This document shows positions 44,231 to 55,302 of a DNA stretch of 64,000 nucleotides, one piece after another. The notes under the pieces were generated by a model that did not search any database, had not been told where the DNA came from, and was given only the letters and a program-made list of their open reading frames with translations. Positions within the stretch are counted from its first letter, which is position 1. Each line of letters starts with the position of its first letter. Origin of the DNA: Magnetospirillum sulfuroxidans (GTDB taxonomy: Bacteria > Pseudomonadota > Alphaproteobacteria > Rhodospirillales > Magnetospirillaceae); the NCBI RefSeq assembly GCF_018224925.1, contig NZ_JAGTUF010000004.1, positions 1 to 64,000 of the forward strand. Reading direction: 5' to 3'. Position numbers and translations under genes: made by a program.

Positions 44231-45784
44231 ATGCAAACAAGATCATCCTTTTTTCTTCACCTCGGCTACGCAACGACTCTCTTTCTGGCTTCGGCGGCGG
44301 CGCTGGTGCTGGAAATCGTTGCCGGCCGCCTGCTTGCCCCTTACGTGGGCATGAGCCTGTATACCTGGACCGCGATCATTTCAGTGGTGCTGGCCGGGCT
44401 GACCATCGGTCATTGGATCGGCGGCCGCTTGGCCGAAAGCGCCGCCGATGCCGCCGCCGCCCATCGCCGCACCGCCATCGCCTTGGCCCTGGCGGCGCTC
44501 AGCGCCGCCGCCACCCTGCCCTTGCTGCGCCTGGCCGCGACGCCGCTGCTGGCCTTGGGGCTTGATCCGGTGACGGCGATCATCGGCTTGGCGGCTTTTT
44601 TGTTCCTGCCGCCATCGTTGTTCGCCGGCATCGTCTCGCCCATTCTGACCAAGCTGGCGGTGGATGCCGACCGTGCCCGCACCGGGCGCACCATCGGCCG
44701 CATGTATGCGCTGGGGGCGGCGGGCAGTATCTTGGGGACCCTTAGCGCCGGTTATCTGTTCATCTCGTGGATCGGCTCGGTCGGTACCGTGCTGGCGGTG
44801 GCCGGGCTTTACGCCATCTTGGCCGTGGGCTTGCTGATCGGGCAAAAACGGCTGCTGCTGGCCGCCCTGGCCGCCTTTGTCCTGGCCGGCGGCGGTCTGG
44901 CGGCGACACCGCGGGCCCTGGCTTCGCCCTGCACGGTGGAAAGCGATTATTATTGCCTGCGGGTCGAGGATTTTTCCGGGCAAAGCGGCCGCGCCAGCGC
45001 CGTGCTGGTGCTTGACCACCTGGGCCACGGCATCAACGACGCCGCCCAGCCCGGCCTGTTCTATTCCTCGTATCTCCAGTTCACCGACGAGATGGCGGCG
45101 CGGCGCTTTGGCCGCGACCGGCTGGATGCTTTTTTCATCGGCGGCGGCGCCTTTACCCTGCCGCGAGCCTGGAGCCAATCCTTCGCCGACCCGCACCTGC
45201 ATGTGGCCGAGATCGACCCCAGCGTCACCGCCCTGGCCCATGATCGCCTATGGCTGGCCCCCACCGCCAAGGGGCTGACCATTGATCATCGCGACGCCCG
45301 ACTGGCCCTGCAATCCTTGTCCGCCGCGCCGCGCTTCGACGTGGTCTTTGGCGATGCCTTTCATGATATCGGCATCCCGTCGCATCTGGTGACCCGTGAA
45401 TTTCACCGCCAGATCGCCGCCCGGCTGAAACCCGGCGGCTTTTACGCCATCAACGTCATCGAGTCCCGGCACGAGCCGCGTTTCCTGTTCGCCCTGTTGC
45501 AAACCCTGGCCCACGATTTCGCCGCCGTCGAGGTGTGGATTGACGGCGACGAGATGGCCCAGGGCGAGCGCATCACCTATCTGGTGCTGGCTTCGGACCA
45601 GGCCAGCGACACGCCGATCCTGCGTTCCGACCGCTTTTTTTCCCGCCACTGGCTGCGTCTTAAGGGCGATCAGGTCCGGGCCAAGGTGGCCGAGGCGCGG
45701 GTGCCCGACCTGACCGACGATTTCAGCCCGGTGGACCGGCTGATGGCCCATGTGCTGTTGTCGCCGGAAATCGGCGAGAAATGA
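44231..45784 (+). CDS. Membrane-fused spermidine-synthase-like protein
   Basis: 517 aa from the ATG at 44231. The first 215 residues form about seven membrane spans (FLHLGYATTLFLASAAALVLE, then WIGGRLAE and later spans). A short periplasmic loop and a C-terminal Rossmann domain of the spermidine synthase/methyltransferase type follow: FFIGGGAFTLPRAW, then VAEIDPSV for the nucleotide-binding acidic residue, and GDAFHDIGIP. The aminopropyl-donor site is only loosely conserved, so enzymatic activity on polyamines is uncertain. It follows the divergent DsrE gene, and a polyamine-type binding protein is encoded nearby at 42099. Confidence 0.75.
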   Translation: MQTRSSFFLHLGYATTLFLASAAALVLEIVAGRLLAPYVGMSLYTWTAIISVVLAGLTIGHWIGGRLAESAADAAAAHRRTAIALALAALSAAATLPLLRLAATPLLALGLDPVTAIIGLAAFLFLPPSLFAGIVSPILTKLAVDADRARTGRTIGRMYALGAAGSILGTLSAGYLFISWIGSVGTVLAVAGLYAILAVGLLIGQKRLLLAALAAFVLAGGGLAATPRALASPCTVESDYYCLRVEDFSGQSGRASAVLVLDHLGHGINDAAQPGLFYSSYLQFTDEMAARRFGRDRLDAFFIGGGAFTLPRAWSQSFADPHLHVAEIDPSVTALAHDRLWLAPTAKGLTIDHRDARLALQSLSAAPRFDVVFGDAFHDIGIPSHLVTREFHRQIAARLKPGGFYAINVIESRHEPRFLFALLQTLAHDFAAVEVWIDGDEMAQGERITYLVLASDQASDTPILRSDRFFSRHWLRLKGDQVRAKVAEARVPDLTDDFSPVDRLMAHVLLSPEIGEK

Positions 45785-45847
45785 CACAATCTCGCCACGA
45801 CAAGCGCCTAAACCAGCCGGGCAAACCATGGTAAGAACACCACGATT

Positions 45848-47107
45848 ATGGACATCCAGCATTCGGAACTGACCGCCGTCGCCATTGTCGCCCTGGCCGC
45901 TTTGGCCTGCGGCGTCATCATGACGCGGCTGCGCCAACCGGCCATCGTCGGCTATATCCTGGCCGGGGTGGTGCTGGGACCGTCCGGGCTCAAGCTCATC
46001 AGCAACCGCGATGCGGTTTCCACCTTGGCCGAATTCGGCGTGTTGATGCTGTTGTTCGTCATCGGCATCGAATTGGAATTACGCCGCTTCATCCAGGGCT
46101 GGAAAGTGGCGGTGGTCACCACCTTGATCCAGATCGCCGGCTCGGTCGGCACCGCGTTGGCCTTACGCCATCTGCTGGGCTGGAGCTTTGGCCTGTCCAT
46201 GGTGCTGGGCTTCGCCGTGGCGGTGTCGTCCACCGCCGTGGTCATCAAGATGCTGGAGAGTTCCGGCGACCTGGATAAACCGGTCGGCCGCACGGTCATC
46301 GGCATCCTTATCGCCCAGGACATGGCGGTGGTGCCGATGATGCTGTTTCTCGGCAGCATGGAACGCAAGGGCATCATGCCCATCGACGTCGCCAAGGTGG
46401 TGTTCTCGGTCGCCTTTCTCGCCGGATTGTTCTGGCTGCTGGTCAGAAAGCAGGTGCGCTTGCCGGTAACCAACAAACTGGCCAAAAGCGGCGAGCTGGG
46501 ACCATTGACCGCCCTGGCCTGGTGTTTCGGCGCCGCCGCCTTGTCGGGGTTGATGGATTTGTCGCCGGCCTATGGCGCCTTTCTCGCCGGCGTCGTCATC
46601 GGCAACTCGACCCAGCGCGAAACCATCTTGAAAAGCGCCGAGCCGGTGCAAAGCGTCTTGCTGATGGTGTTCTTCCTGTCCATTGGGCTGCTGCTGGATT
46701 TCAGCTTTATCTGGAAGCATCTGGGCCAGGTCATGACCTTGCTGCTGATGGTCACCTTGTTCAAGACCGTCTTGAATATCGCCGCCCTGCGTCTGTTGCG
46801 CCAGGATTGGCGGTTGTCCTTCGTCGCCGGCGTCGCCTTGGCCCAAATCGGCGAGTTTTCCTTTTTGCTGGCCGAGGTCGGCAAGGCGGCCAAGCTGATC
46901 ACCGGGGCGGAAACCAAATTGGTGGTGGCGGTGGCGGTACTGTCGCTGATCCTCAGTCCGCTTTGGCTGCTGGCCATGCGTCGCCTGCATGCGGTGGCGG
47001 AAACCGGCGCCCTGAGCCTGCGCGACCTGCTCTCGCATGCCTTTGTCCACGAGGCTCGCATCGCCCAAAAGCTGATCCGCCGCCGCTCGGGGAATAAGGA
47101 TGCCTGA
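45848..47107 (+). CDS. CPA2-family cation:proton antiporter (KefB/RosB-like)
   Basis: 419 aa with about 12 hydrophobic spans. The N-terminus [21 protein letters not shown] is the characteristic CPA2 start. The spans carry the conserved [11 protein letters not shown] and DMAVVPMM motifs, with an Asp-containing ion site. A C-terminal RCK domain is absent, so it is a short form. It exchanges a monovalent cation for protons across the inner membrane. Its stop overlaps rnhB by 8 bp. Confidence 0.9.
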   Translation: MDIQHSELTAVAIVALAALACGVIMTRLRQPAIVGYILAGVVLGPSGLKLISNRDAVSTLAEFGVLMLLFVIGIELELRRFIQGWKVAVVTTLIQIAGSVGTALALRHLLGWSFGLSMVLGFAVAVSSTAVVIKMLESSGDLDKPVGRTVIGILIAQDMAVVPMMLFLGSMERKGIMPIDVAKVVFSVAFLAGLFWLLVRKQVRLPVTNKLAKSGELGPLTALAWCFGAAALSGLMDLSPAYGAFLAGVVIGNSTQRETILKSAEPVQSVLLMVFFLSIGLLLDFSFIWKHLGQVMTLLLMVTLFKTVLNIAALRLLRQDWRLSFVAGVALAQIGEFSFLLAEVGKAAKLITGAETKLVVAVAVLSLILSPLWLLAMRRLHAVAETGALSLRDLLSHAFVHEARIAQKLIRRRSGNKDA

Positions 47108-47705
47108 TCTCTCGCGGGAAGCCGCCTTGAGCGGCATCGTCGCCGGCATCGACGAAGTCGGCCGCGGGCCGCTGGCCGGGCCGGTGGTGGCGGCGGCGGT
47201 GATCATCGATCCGGCGAATTTGCCGGCGGAACTGGCCGCGCATCTGAACGATTCAAAGAAATTGAGCGCACGCAAGCGCGACCATCTGGCGGCCCTGGTC
47301 ACCGACCATTGCCGTTTTGCCATCGGCGAAGCCAGCGTCGCCGAAATCGACCGCCTCAACATTCTGCAAGCGACCTTCTTGGCCATGGGCCGCGCCGTCG
47401 CTGGCTTGGGACGGACCATCGACCACGCCCTGGTCGATGGCAACCGACCGCCGCCGCTGCCCTGCACCGTCCATTGCGTCATCGGCGGTGATGGCAAGTC
47501 ACTGTCCATCGCCGCCGCTTCGGTGGTGGCCAAGGTTTACCGGGATCGGCTGATGGCGGAACTGGACACCACCTTCCCCGGCTACGGCTGGGCCGGCAAT
47601 TCCGGCTATGGCACCCAAGCCCACCTGGAGGCCTTGCGCCGTCTGGGACCAACCCCGCATCACCGCAAAAGCTTTGCCCCGGTGGCCCAGCTGCTATTGC
47701 TGTAA
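47100..47705 (+). CDS. rnhB: Ribonuclease HII
   Basis: 201 aa. The catalytic site pattern is complete: [15 protein letters not shown] (first Asp and Glu), DGNRPP (next Asp), and a downstream [11 protein letters not shown]-like acidic region. It removes RNA or single ribonucleotides from RNA-DNA hybrids. It overlaps the antiporter gene by 8 bp. No ccrM-like coupling was seen despite ccrM being two genes downstream. Confidence 0.95.
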   Translation: MPDLSREAALSGIVAGIDEVGRGPLAGPVVAAAVIIDPANLPAELAAHLNDSKKLSARKRDHLAALVTDHCRFAIGEASVAEIDRLNILQATFLAMGRAVAGLGRTIDHALVDGNRPPPLPCTVHCVIGGDGKSLSIAAASVVAKVYRDRLMAELDTTFPGYGWAGNSGYGTQAHLEALRRLGPTPHHRKSFAPVAQLLLL

Positions 47706-47785
47706 GTCTGCGGCATCATAATTTCATACCCATATTTTTCCTACGGTGTTAGCGTATCCCGTCGGGGATCGAAGAACACAAGCAC

Positions 47786-49786
47786 ATGAACACAAAAGGA
47801 AATACGACGTCGCCAACGCTTCGCTCAGTGGTTATGCGCACCGCGTCCACTGTGGGCATACTTTGGTCTTTCGTAATCACACTCTCTCTTTGGTGGAACG
47901 TTGACTGGCAGCAATCCCTCTCCTTTGGGTTGCAGGAGTACAGCCTGAACACTCCTGTCTACGGGGCTTTGCTTTTACGCCACCTCCAATCCGTTACGCT
48001 GTCCCATGCCGCCATCTGGCTGCTCGGCCTCACCTGTCTGATCTATGGTTCCCGCCGCGCTTTGCTGCGCCTCGCCGAAAAGGCCGAAGCCGAGGAAGAA
48101 AACCGCCTGGCCGCCCATGTTTTCGCCAACGCCTTGGAAGCCTTGGTGGTGACCACCGGCGATGGCTCCATCGTCCGCATCAATCCGGCCTTCACCAAGC
48201 TCACCGGCTATGGCCCCGCCGAGGTGTTGGGCCACAAGGCCAACGTGCTGCGCTCGTATCACCACGACGATGATTTCTATGCCCAGATGTGGCATTCCCT
48301 GCTGACCACCGGATCGTGGCAGGGTGAATTGAAGAACCGCCGCAAGGATGGGTCGATCTTCGTCGCCCGTGAAAACATCGCCGCCTTGTTCGAACCCGGT
48401 CTGGACCTGCCGCGGTACTATGTCGCCAGTTTCACCGACATCACCGCACAGGTGGAAAGTCAGCGCCACATCGAGCATCTGGCCCATTACGACCCGCTGA
48501 CCGACCTGCCCAACCGGGCATTGTTCCGTGACCGCCTGAACCATGCGGTCACCCTGGCCAGCCGTGAATCCCGCAAGATCGCGGTGCTGTTTTTGGACCT
48601 GGATGGCTTTAAAAAGGTCAATGACAGCATCGGCCACCGGGCCGGCGACGCCTTGCTGGTCGAGGTGGCGCGGCGCTTGCGTGCCTGCACCCGCTCGTCC
48701 GACACCATTTCCCGCCTGGGCGGCGACGAATTCGCCCTGGTGCTGGAACGCATAGAAACCGCCGCGGACGTCATCTTGGTGGCGGAAAAGCTGCTGACGG
48801 CCTTGTCGGCGGTGTTCATGCTGGAAGGCCGCGAGGCCTTTGTCGGCTCCTCCATCGGCATCAGTCTGTACCCCGAGGATGGCAGCGACGCCGAAACCTT
48901 GCTGAAATACGCCGACACCGCCATGTACCAAGCCAAGGACGAGGGCAAGGGCCGCTTCAAATTCTATTCCACCGACATGACCCAACGCCAAGAGCGTCGG
49001 CTGGAACTGGAATCGGCCTTGCGCGCGGCCATCGAAGCCCGTGCCTTTGATGTGCATTACCAGCCCAAGCAAACGCTCAGAGGCGGGGCCATCGCCGGCT
49101 TCGAGGCGCTGGTGCGCTGGCACCACCCCAATCTTGGCCACATCCCGCCCATCGATTTCATTCCCCTGGCCGAGGAACTGGGCCTGATCACCCAGATTGA
49201 TCTCTTCGTGCTGGAAAAAGCCTGCGCCGTCGGGGTGGAATGCCTGGAGCGCGGCCACCCCGTCACCATGGCCGTCAATCTGTCCAGCCTGGACCTGAAA
49301 AACCCCGATCTGCCGACCCTGGTCGCCGGAATCCTGACCCAAACCGGTCTGCCGGCGGAAATGCTGGTGCTGGAAATCACCGAAAGCTTCGCCATGGAAG
49401 TGGGCCAGGGGCAATCGAACATCTTGCAGCACTTGACCGCCTTGGGCATCAGTCTGGCCATCGACGATTTCGGCACCGGCTATTCGTCGCTGTCCTATCT
49501 CAAGGCGCTGCCGGTCAATTCGGTCAAGATCGACCGTTCATTTGTCCGCGACATCGGCAACGATGCCCGCGACACCATGCTGGTCTCGACCATCGTCGGA
49601 CTGGCCCATTCGCTCAACCTGAAAGTGGTGGCCGAAGGGGTCGAGGACAATCAGCAAAAGGACCTGCTGCATCATCACCTTTGTGATGAAGCCCAGGGCT
49701 ATCTGGTGGCCCGGCCGATGCCGGCCGACCAGATCTTCGGCTTCCTTGATCAGGCCGCGCTGAATTTAGCGCAGCAAGCCGGGTAA
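47786..49786 (+). CDS. PAS-GGDEF-EAL c-di-GMP protein
   Basis: 666 aa. Two membrane spans lie near residues 25-45 and 65-82, with a short periplasmic loop, then a PAS domain (about 100-210; NALEALVVTTGDG, then RINPAFTKLTGYGP). The GGDEF domain keeps its signature in RLGGDEFALVLER, and the EAL domain keeps EALVRWHHP. Later EAL motifs (NLSSLDL, DDFGTGYSSL, KIDRSFV) are intact. Synthesis or breakdown of c-di-GMP are both possible. It would feed surface-attachment regulation, relevant to the two giant adhesins in the window. Confidence 0.9.
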   Translation: MNTKGNTTSPTLRSVVMRTASTVGILWSFVITLSLWWNVDWQQSLSFGLQEYSLNTPVYGALLLRHLQSVTLSHAAIWLLGLTCLIYGSRRALLRLAEKAEAEEENRLAAHVFANALEALVVTTGDGSIVRINPAFTKLTGYGPAEVLGHKANVLRSYHHDDDFYAQMWHSLLTTGSWQGELKNRRKDGSIFVARENIAALFEPGLDLPRYYVASFTDITAQVESQRHIEHLAHYDPLTDLPNRALFRDRLNHAVTLASRESRKIAVLFLDLDGFKKVNDSIGHRAGDALLVEVARRLRACTRSSDTISRLGGDEFALVLERIETAADVILVAEKLLTALSAVFMLEGREAFVGSSIGISLYPEDGSDAETLLKYADTAMYQAKDEGKGRFKFYSTDMTQRQERRLELESALRAAIEARAFDVHYQPKQTLRGGAIAGFEALVRWHHPNLGHIPPIDFIPLAEELGLITQIDLFVLEKACAVGVECLERGHPVTMAVNLSSLDLKNPDLPTLVAGILTQTGLPAEMLVLEITESFAMEVGQGQSNILQHLTALGISLAIDDFGTGYSSLSYLKALPVNSVKIDRSFVRDIGNDARDTMLVSTIVGLAHSLNLKVVAEGVEDNQQKDLLHHHLCDEAQGYLVARPMPADQIFGFLDQAALNLAQQAG

Positions 49787-50926
<1,140 letters not shown>

Positions 50927-51080
50927 TGGGATTTGGTTAGGCTCAGGCTGCCGCGCGCCCTATGCCGCGGATGGCCCGCCGATTAAGGGTCCCGGTGGTC
51001 GCTTCCGCTCAGCGGTATGATTAGAGCGCCGAGCGTTAAATCAGGATCACTTCGTGACGGGGCTGCCGCCCCGGCCCAGC

Positions 51081-51110
51081 CTGGGGTGACCCCCAGACCC
51101 CCTTTTTTTT
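51081..51110 (+). terminator. Factor-independent terminator-like hairpin with T8
   Basis: CTGGGG (51081-51086), TGAC, CCCCAG (51091-51096) and T8 at 51103-51110. The stem is short and separated from the T run by six bases, so strength is uncertain. It would end the ccrM transcript. It lies inside the candidate MITE. Confidence 0.5.
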
Positions 51111-51131
51111 AATCAATAAAATCAAAGAGGA

Positions 51132-51147
51132 CCGGGGTTCGCCCCGG
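51132..51147. terminator. UUCG-tetraloop hairpin
   Basis: CCGGGG (51132-51137), TTCG (51138-51141) and CCCCGG (51142-51147) form an extra-stable hairpin with a UUCG loop on the plus strand. No T run follows. It could stabilise an RNA 3' end. Confidence 0.45.
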
Positions 51148-51293
51148 ATGGGTTTGGGCGATAGCCCATTTGCGAAGCAATCCTACAGGCGCTTCCGATT
51201 TAACGCTCTGCGCTTTAGGGCCATGGTTTCCTGACGCAGATCCGCACAAACGCGCTGATGCTCCAGCCAGCCTCGTTTGAAGAAAGAAAGACC

Positions 51294-51916
51294 ATGCGTT
51301 TTTGCCTTGCTCTCCTTGCCGTGTCGTTATCGCTTGCCGGCTGCGCCTCATCCCCCCCAGGACAGAGCACGACAGCAATCCCCATGACGGCGCCCCCGCA
51401 TTCCGGCAACTGATCCACAGCCCCAATGGCGAACCGCTGGGCCGGGCTCTCTGCCACGACGCCTTAACCGTCTGGTTCGCCCACACCGGCAGCAACCGCG
51501 ACGGCCTGATCACGAACGACGAGTTCGAGGCCGATTCAACCGCACAATTCACCCGCCTTGACCGTGACGACGACGGCGTCATCACTGCCGATGAATTGCA
51601 AGAAATCCGCCGCCCGTTCCTGATCGAGCCGCAAAATAAGGACCTGTCGCCATCCCCAGAGGGAAATATCGACAGCAATCATGCCGATCTGCCTGACGCG
51701 GGGGCCGCCCCCAATTCCTGGTTTCGTCACCACAGCGTTGGCAGAGGTGAAGACCCGGTGATGACCGCTGATAGCAACCTGGATTTCAAGGTCAGCCGTG
51801 CCGAATTCCGCACCCGGGCAAAAGAGGTCTTCGCCCGTCTCGATCGCGACAAAAACCAAGCACTGGCCCAGGAGGAGGTCACCGCCTCCTGTCTCCCCCC
51901 TTCGCCGTCCCGTTAA
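51294..51916 (+). pseudogene. EF-hand calcium-binding lipoprotein, frameshifted at a C7 tract
   Basis: An ATG at 51294 starts a lipoprotein signal (MRFCLALLAVSLSLAGC with lipobox LAGC), but this frame ends at about 51413. The downstream frame, from about 51360, encodes EF-hands: SNRDGLITNDEF, DRDDDGVITADE, DSNLDFKVSRAE, DRDKNQALAQEE. The two frames join exactly if the run of seven Cs at 51352-51358 had eight. That would give one lipoprotein of about 206 aa (CASSPPRTEHDS). So it is either phase-variable by slippage, a recent pseudogene, or a sequencing error in a homopolymer. Confidence 0.7.
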
Positions 51917-52641
51917 CCCCGCAGCCTCTCCATCTCGGCTTTGAAGCCGGCGATATTGCGCCGGTAAGCGGCGTCGCCCTTATCGGCCCAAGCCGCCAGC
52001 ACCGCCACCTGGGCACGGGCCACCGCTGTTTTATCCACTTCCGGCAAGCGGCGCAGCAAGGTGGAAAACCCCACGATAACCTCGCCGCCCTGGGGCTTGG
52101 CGGCGATGGCCGCCAGCGCCGGCCCCAGCCCCGCCGCCAGGGGCAGCAGCCGTTCGCCATAGCCGCGCAACACCGCGCCTTGTTCTTCCAAGGCGGCGCG
52201 TTCCGCCGCAAAGTCAGTGCGGTCCAAAATCTTGCCCCCGTCGTAAACCGCCGGAGCATCCGCCGCGGTATCGCAAGCCCAACCGGCGCGGGGAACCAGC
52301 AGATCGACCTGCTCGGCCTCGGCCCGCCAGGCGAAAAACGGCATGGCCCGGCACCGCACCGGCTTATGATCGTGGATGGAACATAAACCGTCCGCCGCCA
52401 AGGCCGGACAACTGGCGTCACGGGGCAGATAGGCTATCGGCATGACCCGGAGCGCCGTCTTCTTGTCCAGCATCATTCCCAACCGCGCCGCGATCTCAAA
52501 CGATTTCGCCTTGGCCCGGATGGGGACGAACATGACCGCCAACGGAAAGCGTCCGGCATGTTCCAAAGCTTCGGCCACGGTCAGCGGCAACACACCATGG
52601 CAGCATTTGCCGCAAGCGGTGCAGGCGAAATGCCGGGCCAT
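51913..52641 (-). CDS. YkgJ-family Cys-cluster (zinc/iron-chelating) protein
   Basis: 242 aa from the ATG at 52641. The N-terminal Cys motif FACTACGKCCHGVLP and the later CPAL, GLCSIHDHKPVRCRAMPF form the typical YkgJ metal-binding cluster. The C-terminal half is Ala/Leu-rich and helical. Function is unknown; the family is annotated as a putative zinc- or iron-chelating domain. It starts two bases after the YchJ-type gene stop, in the same operon. Confidence 0.85.
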   Translation of the reverse strand: MARHFACTACGKCCHGVLPLTVAEALEHAGRFPLAVMFVPIRAKAKSFEIAARLGMMLDKKTALRVMPIAYLPRDASCPALAADGLCSIHDHKPVRCRAMPFFAWRAEAEQVDLLVPRAGWACDTAADAPAVYDGGKILDRTDFAAERAALEEQGAVLRGYGERLLPLAAGLGPALAAIAAKPQGGEVIVGFSTLLRRLPEVDKTAVARAQVAVLAAWADKGDAAYRRNIAGFKAEMERLRG

Positions 52642-52642
52642 C

Positions 52643-53116
52643 TCAGGCGCCGCAGCACTTCTTGTATTTCTGCCCCGACCCGCACGAGCACGGATCGTTG
52701 CGCCCGACCTTTTCCACCTGACGCGGCGCCGTCTTCGGATTGACCTCGCCGTCCACATACAGCCATGTGCCGTCTTCTTGTCGAAAATGCCCCACTTCAT
52801 GGTGAGCGTGCGGCTGGTTGTTGATACGGAAATAGGCGACATACTCGATTTCGGCCACATCGCCTCGGTCATTGACCCGGCGCACCTCGACGAATTGCGG
52901 CTTAACCAGTTTGGCCGAGGCCTCGACCTCGGCCCGTTCGAAATCGTCCATCCGCTCTGGCGCCAAGGTGGCGGCAAGAAAATCAAGATCGCCTGTGCAA
53001 AAGGCGACGTAACGGGCCCGCAGCAAAGCCTCGGCGCTGGCCGCCGGGGTGCCGCTGATCACCGGGGCGCAACATTGGTCGACATCAAGGCCGGAGCCGC
53101 AGACGCATTTGCTCAT
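52643..53116 (-). CDS. YchJ-family SEC-C domain protein
   Basis: 157 aa with two SEC-C zinc motifs, [13 protein letters not shown] at the N-terminus and [15 protein letters not shown] at the C-terminus, flanking an NTF2-like middle domain ([19 protein letters not shown]). This is the YchJ layout. No enzymatic role is established. It is paired with the YkgJ gene, and both are Cys-rich. It is divergent from lysK, with about 120 bp between the starts. Confidence 0.9.
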   Translation of the reverse strand: MSKCVCGSGLDVDQCCAPVISGTPAASAEALLRARYVAFCTGDLDFLAATLAPERMDDFERAEVEASAKLVKPQFVEVRRVNDRGDVAEIEYVAYFRINNQPHAHHEVGHFRQEDGTWLYVDGEVNPKTAPRQVEKVGRNDPCSCGSGQKYKKCCGA

Positions 53117-53239
53117 GGATCATCCCTTCCCAAACATTTCCACACCATAACCGTCCCGGTAAAAGCCGGCAATTGATTGACCTTACCGCCGGGGCGGCTT
53201 AGGTTTCCGCTCTTCACTTTCGTCATGGGACCGAAAATC

Positions 53240-54826
53240 ATGTCCGATCTTGCCGCTCTCGCCCGCACTTCCTCGGCCTGGCCCTTCCAAGAAGCCAAGA
53301 CGCTGCTGGACGAGCGGCTGAAAGGCAAATGCCCGGACAAAGGCTATGTGCTGTTCGAGACCGGCTATGGTCCGTCCGGCCTGCCCCATATCGGCACCTT
53401 CGGCGAAGTGGTGCGCACCACCATGGTTCGCAACGCCTTCAAGATTTTGGCGCCCCATATCCCCACCCGCCTGTTCGCCTTTTCCGACGACATGGACGGC
53501 TTGCGCAAGGTGCCCGACAACATCCCCAACAAGGACATCGTCGCGCCGCATCTGGGCAAGCCGCTGACCCGTATCCCCGACCCGTTCGGCACCCATGAAA
53601 GCTTTGGCCATCACAACAACGCCCGCCTGCGCGCGTTTTTGGACAGCTTCGGCTTTGAATACGAATTCCAGTCGGCGACCGAATGGTACGAAACCGGCAA
53701 GTTCGACGCCGCCAAGCTGCGGATCCTTGAATGCTATGAGCAGGTCATCAACGTCATCTTGCCGACCCTGGGCGAGGAACGGCGCCAGACCTATTCCCCC
53801 TTCTTGCCGGTCTGCCCGGAAACCGGGGTGGTGCTGCAAGTCCCGGTGGTCGAACGCAACGTCGCCGCCGGCACCATCGTCTACAAGCGCGAAGACGGCA
53901 CGCTGGTGGAAACCCCGGTCACCGGCGCCCATTGCAAGATGCAGTGGAAGGCCGATTGGGCCATGCGCTGGTACGCGCTGGGCGTCGATTACGAAATGAG
54001 CGGCAAGGACCTGATCCCCTCGGTGGAACTGTCCGGCCGCATCTGCCGCAACATCGGCGGCACCCCGCCCTTGAACCTGACCTACGAGCTGTTCTTGGAC
54101 GACCAGGGCCAAAAGATTTCCAAATCCAAGGGCAATGGCCTGGCGGTGGAAGATTGGCTGAAATACGCGCCGCCCGAATCGCTGTCGCTGTTCATGTACC
54201 AAAAGCCCAAGGCGGCCAAGCGGCTGTATTTCGACGTCATCCCGCGGTCGGTCGATGATTACCTGACCTTTTTGGCCAAGTTCGATATCGACGAGACGCA
54301 AAAGCGGTTGGACAGCCCGATCTGGCACATCCACAACGGTCAGCCGCCGCGTGAGGATTCGCACCTGACCTTCTCGATCCTGCTGAACTTGGCTTCGGTG
54401 TGCAATTCCGAAGACAAGGCGGTGCTGTGGGGGTTCATCCAGCGTTACGCGCCGGGCGCCAGCCCCGAAACCGCCCCCATCCTCGACAAATTGGTCGATG
54501 GCGCCGTTGCCTATTACCGCGACTTCGTCAAGCCGGCAAAGAAGTACCGCACCGCCAGCGCCGATGAAGCCCAAGCCTTCGCCGATCTGGAAACGGCGTT
54601 GCGGGGATTGGCCGCCGACGCCTCGGCCGAGGACATCCAATCAGCCGTCTATGACATCGGCAAGCGTGAATGCTTCGGTGAGCTGAAGGCGTGGTTCAAG
54701 GCCTGTTACGAGGTGCTGCTGGGCCAGGATCAGGGGCCGCGCATGGGCAGCTTCATCAAGCTTTACGGCGTCGACAACACCATCGCCTTGCTGGCCAAAG
54801 CGGCCAAGGGCGAAAGCCTGGCCTAG
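53240..54826 (+). CDS. lysK: Class I lysyl-tRNA synthetase
   Basis: 528 aa from the ATG at 53240; an ATG at 53225 lacks a ribosome-binding site. The class I signatures are PHIGTFGE (HIGH) and KISKSKGNG (KMSKS, near 295). There is no class II lysyl synthetase sequence here. Class I enzymes are normal for many alphaproteobacteria. It charges tRNA-Lys. It converges on the response regulator gene, with stops 2 bp apart. Confidence 0.95.
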   Translation: MSDLAALARTSSAWPFQEAKTLLDERLKGKCPDKGYVLFETGYGPSGLPHIGTFGEVVRTTMVRNAFKILAPHIPTRLFAFSDDMDGLRKVPDNIPNKDIVAPHLGKPLTRIPDPFGTHESFGHHNNARLRAFLDSFGFEYEFQSATEWYETGKFDAAKLRILECYEQVINVILPTLGEERRQTYSPFLPVCPETGVVLQVPVVERNVAAGTIVYKREDGTLVETPVTGAHCKMQWKADWAMRWYALGVDYEMSGKDLIPSVELSGRICRNIGGTPPLNLTYELFLDDQGQKISKSKGNGLAVEDWLKYAPPESLSLFMYQKPKAAKRLYFDVIPRSVDDYLTFLAKFDIDETQKRLDSPIWHIHNGQPPREDSHLTFSILLNLASVCNSEDKAVLWGFIQRYAPGASPETAPILDKLVDGAVAYYRDFVKPAKKYRTASADEAQAFADLETALRGLAADASAEDIQSAVYDIGKRECFGELKAWFKACYEVLLGQDQGPRMGSFIKLYGVDNTIALLAKAAKGESLA

Positions 54827-54828
54827 CT

Positions 54829-55290
54829 TTATTCCGACGGTGGAGGAGTGCCCGCACTCCTCCAATCGGCTTTGTAATGCTTGGCCACCATATCGCACAT
54901 ATAGGTGGCGAAGCCCTTGGGATTGAAGGGCTTGAGCAGATAGCCCTGCACCCCCAGCCCCTTGGCCTTTTCCATGGCGGCACTGTCCTTCGAGCCGGTG
55001 AACATCACCACCGGCAACGCCGACACCTTGGGATCCAGCGCCGCCCGCACGCCCCCCAGAAACGACAATCCATCGACCGGGGCCATCTCGATATCGCAGA
55101 TGGCGATGGTCGGCTTGTGTTCCCAGGCCAGCCGCAGACCGTCGCCCCCATGGGCCGCCTCGAGGATTTGCGCGGCCCCCATGGTTTTCAGCATGCGGCA
55201 CAGCAGGGATCGGGTGGTGTCGTCATCCTCGACCACTAAAATGGTGAGATTGTCGGCGGCGAAGCGTTCGAGTTTGGGCGGTGTGCTCAT
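54829..55290 (-). CDS. Single-domain CheY-like response regulator
   Basis: 153 aa with one receiver domain. ILVVEDDDTTRSLL supplies the acidic pair, ICDIEMAPVDGL the phosphoacceptor Asp, VVMFTGSK the Thr and LLKPFNPKG the Lys. There is no output domain. Single-domain receivers serve in flagellar control or phosphorelays. Its C-terminal codons contain a hairpin (54841-54864) that could end both convergent transcripts. Confidence 0.9.
   Translation of the reverse strand: MSTPPKLERFAADNLTILVVEDDDTTRSLLCRMLKTMGAAQILEAAHGGDGLRLAWEHKPTIAICDIEMAPVDGLSFLGGVRAALDPKVSALPVVMFTGSKDSAAMEKAKGLGVQGYLLKPFNPKGFATYMCDMVAKHYKADWRSAGTPPPSE
54841..54864. terminator. Perfect hairpin in the overlap between lysK and the response-regulator 3' ends
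   Basis: TGGAGGAGTGC (54841-54851) and GCACTCCTCCA (54854-54864) are exact complements around a 2-nt gap, inside the last codons of the response regulator gene. There is no T run. It could be a shared terminator or an RNA stabiliser between convergent genes. Confidence 0.4.
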
Positions 55291-55302
55291 ACGCCTATCC
55301 TA

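Larger units (their letters stand above)
51022..51217. repeat. Candidate MITE (196 bp, about 21-bp terminal inverted repeats)
   Basis: The left end TAGAGCGCCGAGCGTTAAATC (51022-51042) and the right end (51197-51217) are inverted repeats of each other with two mismatches, including a perfect 12-bp core. Both ends contact TA-type dinucleotides. The inside holds no ORF. This fits a small non-autonomous element or a family of intergenic repeats. Other copies cannot be checked here. Confidence 0.55.
50927..51293. other. Intergenic region after ccrM holding a MITE-like repeat and hairpins
   Basis: About 367 bp without a gene. It contains the inverted-repeat element at 51022-51217, a terminator-like hairpin with T8 at 51081-51110 and a UUCG-loop hairpin at 51132-51147. 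Those are listed separately. Confidence 0.6.

Noticed and set aside
51109-51678. Minus-strand 189-residue frame overlapping the EF-hand gene
   Set aside because: Antisense to clear EF-hand coding with no recognised domain.
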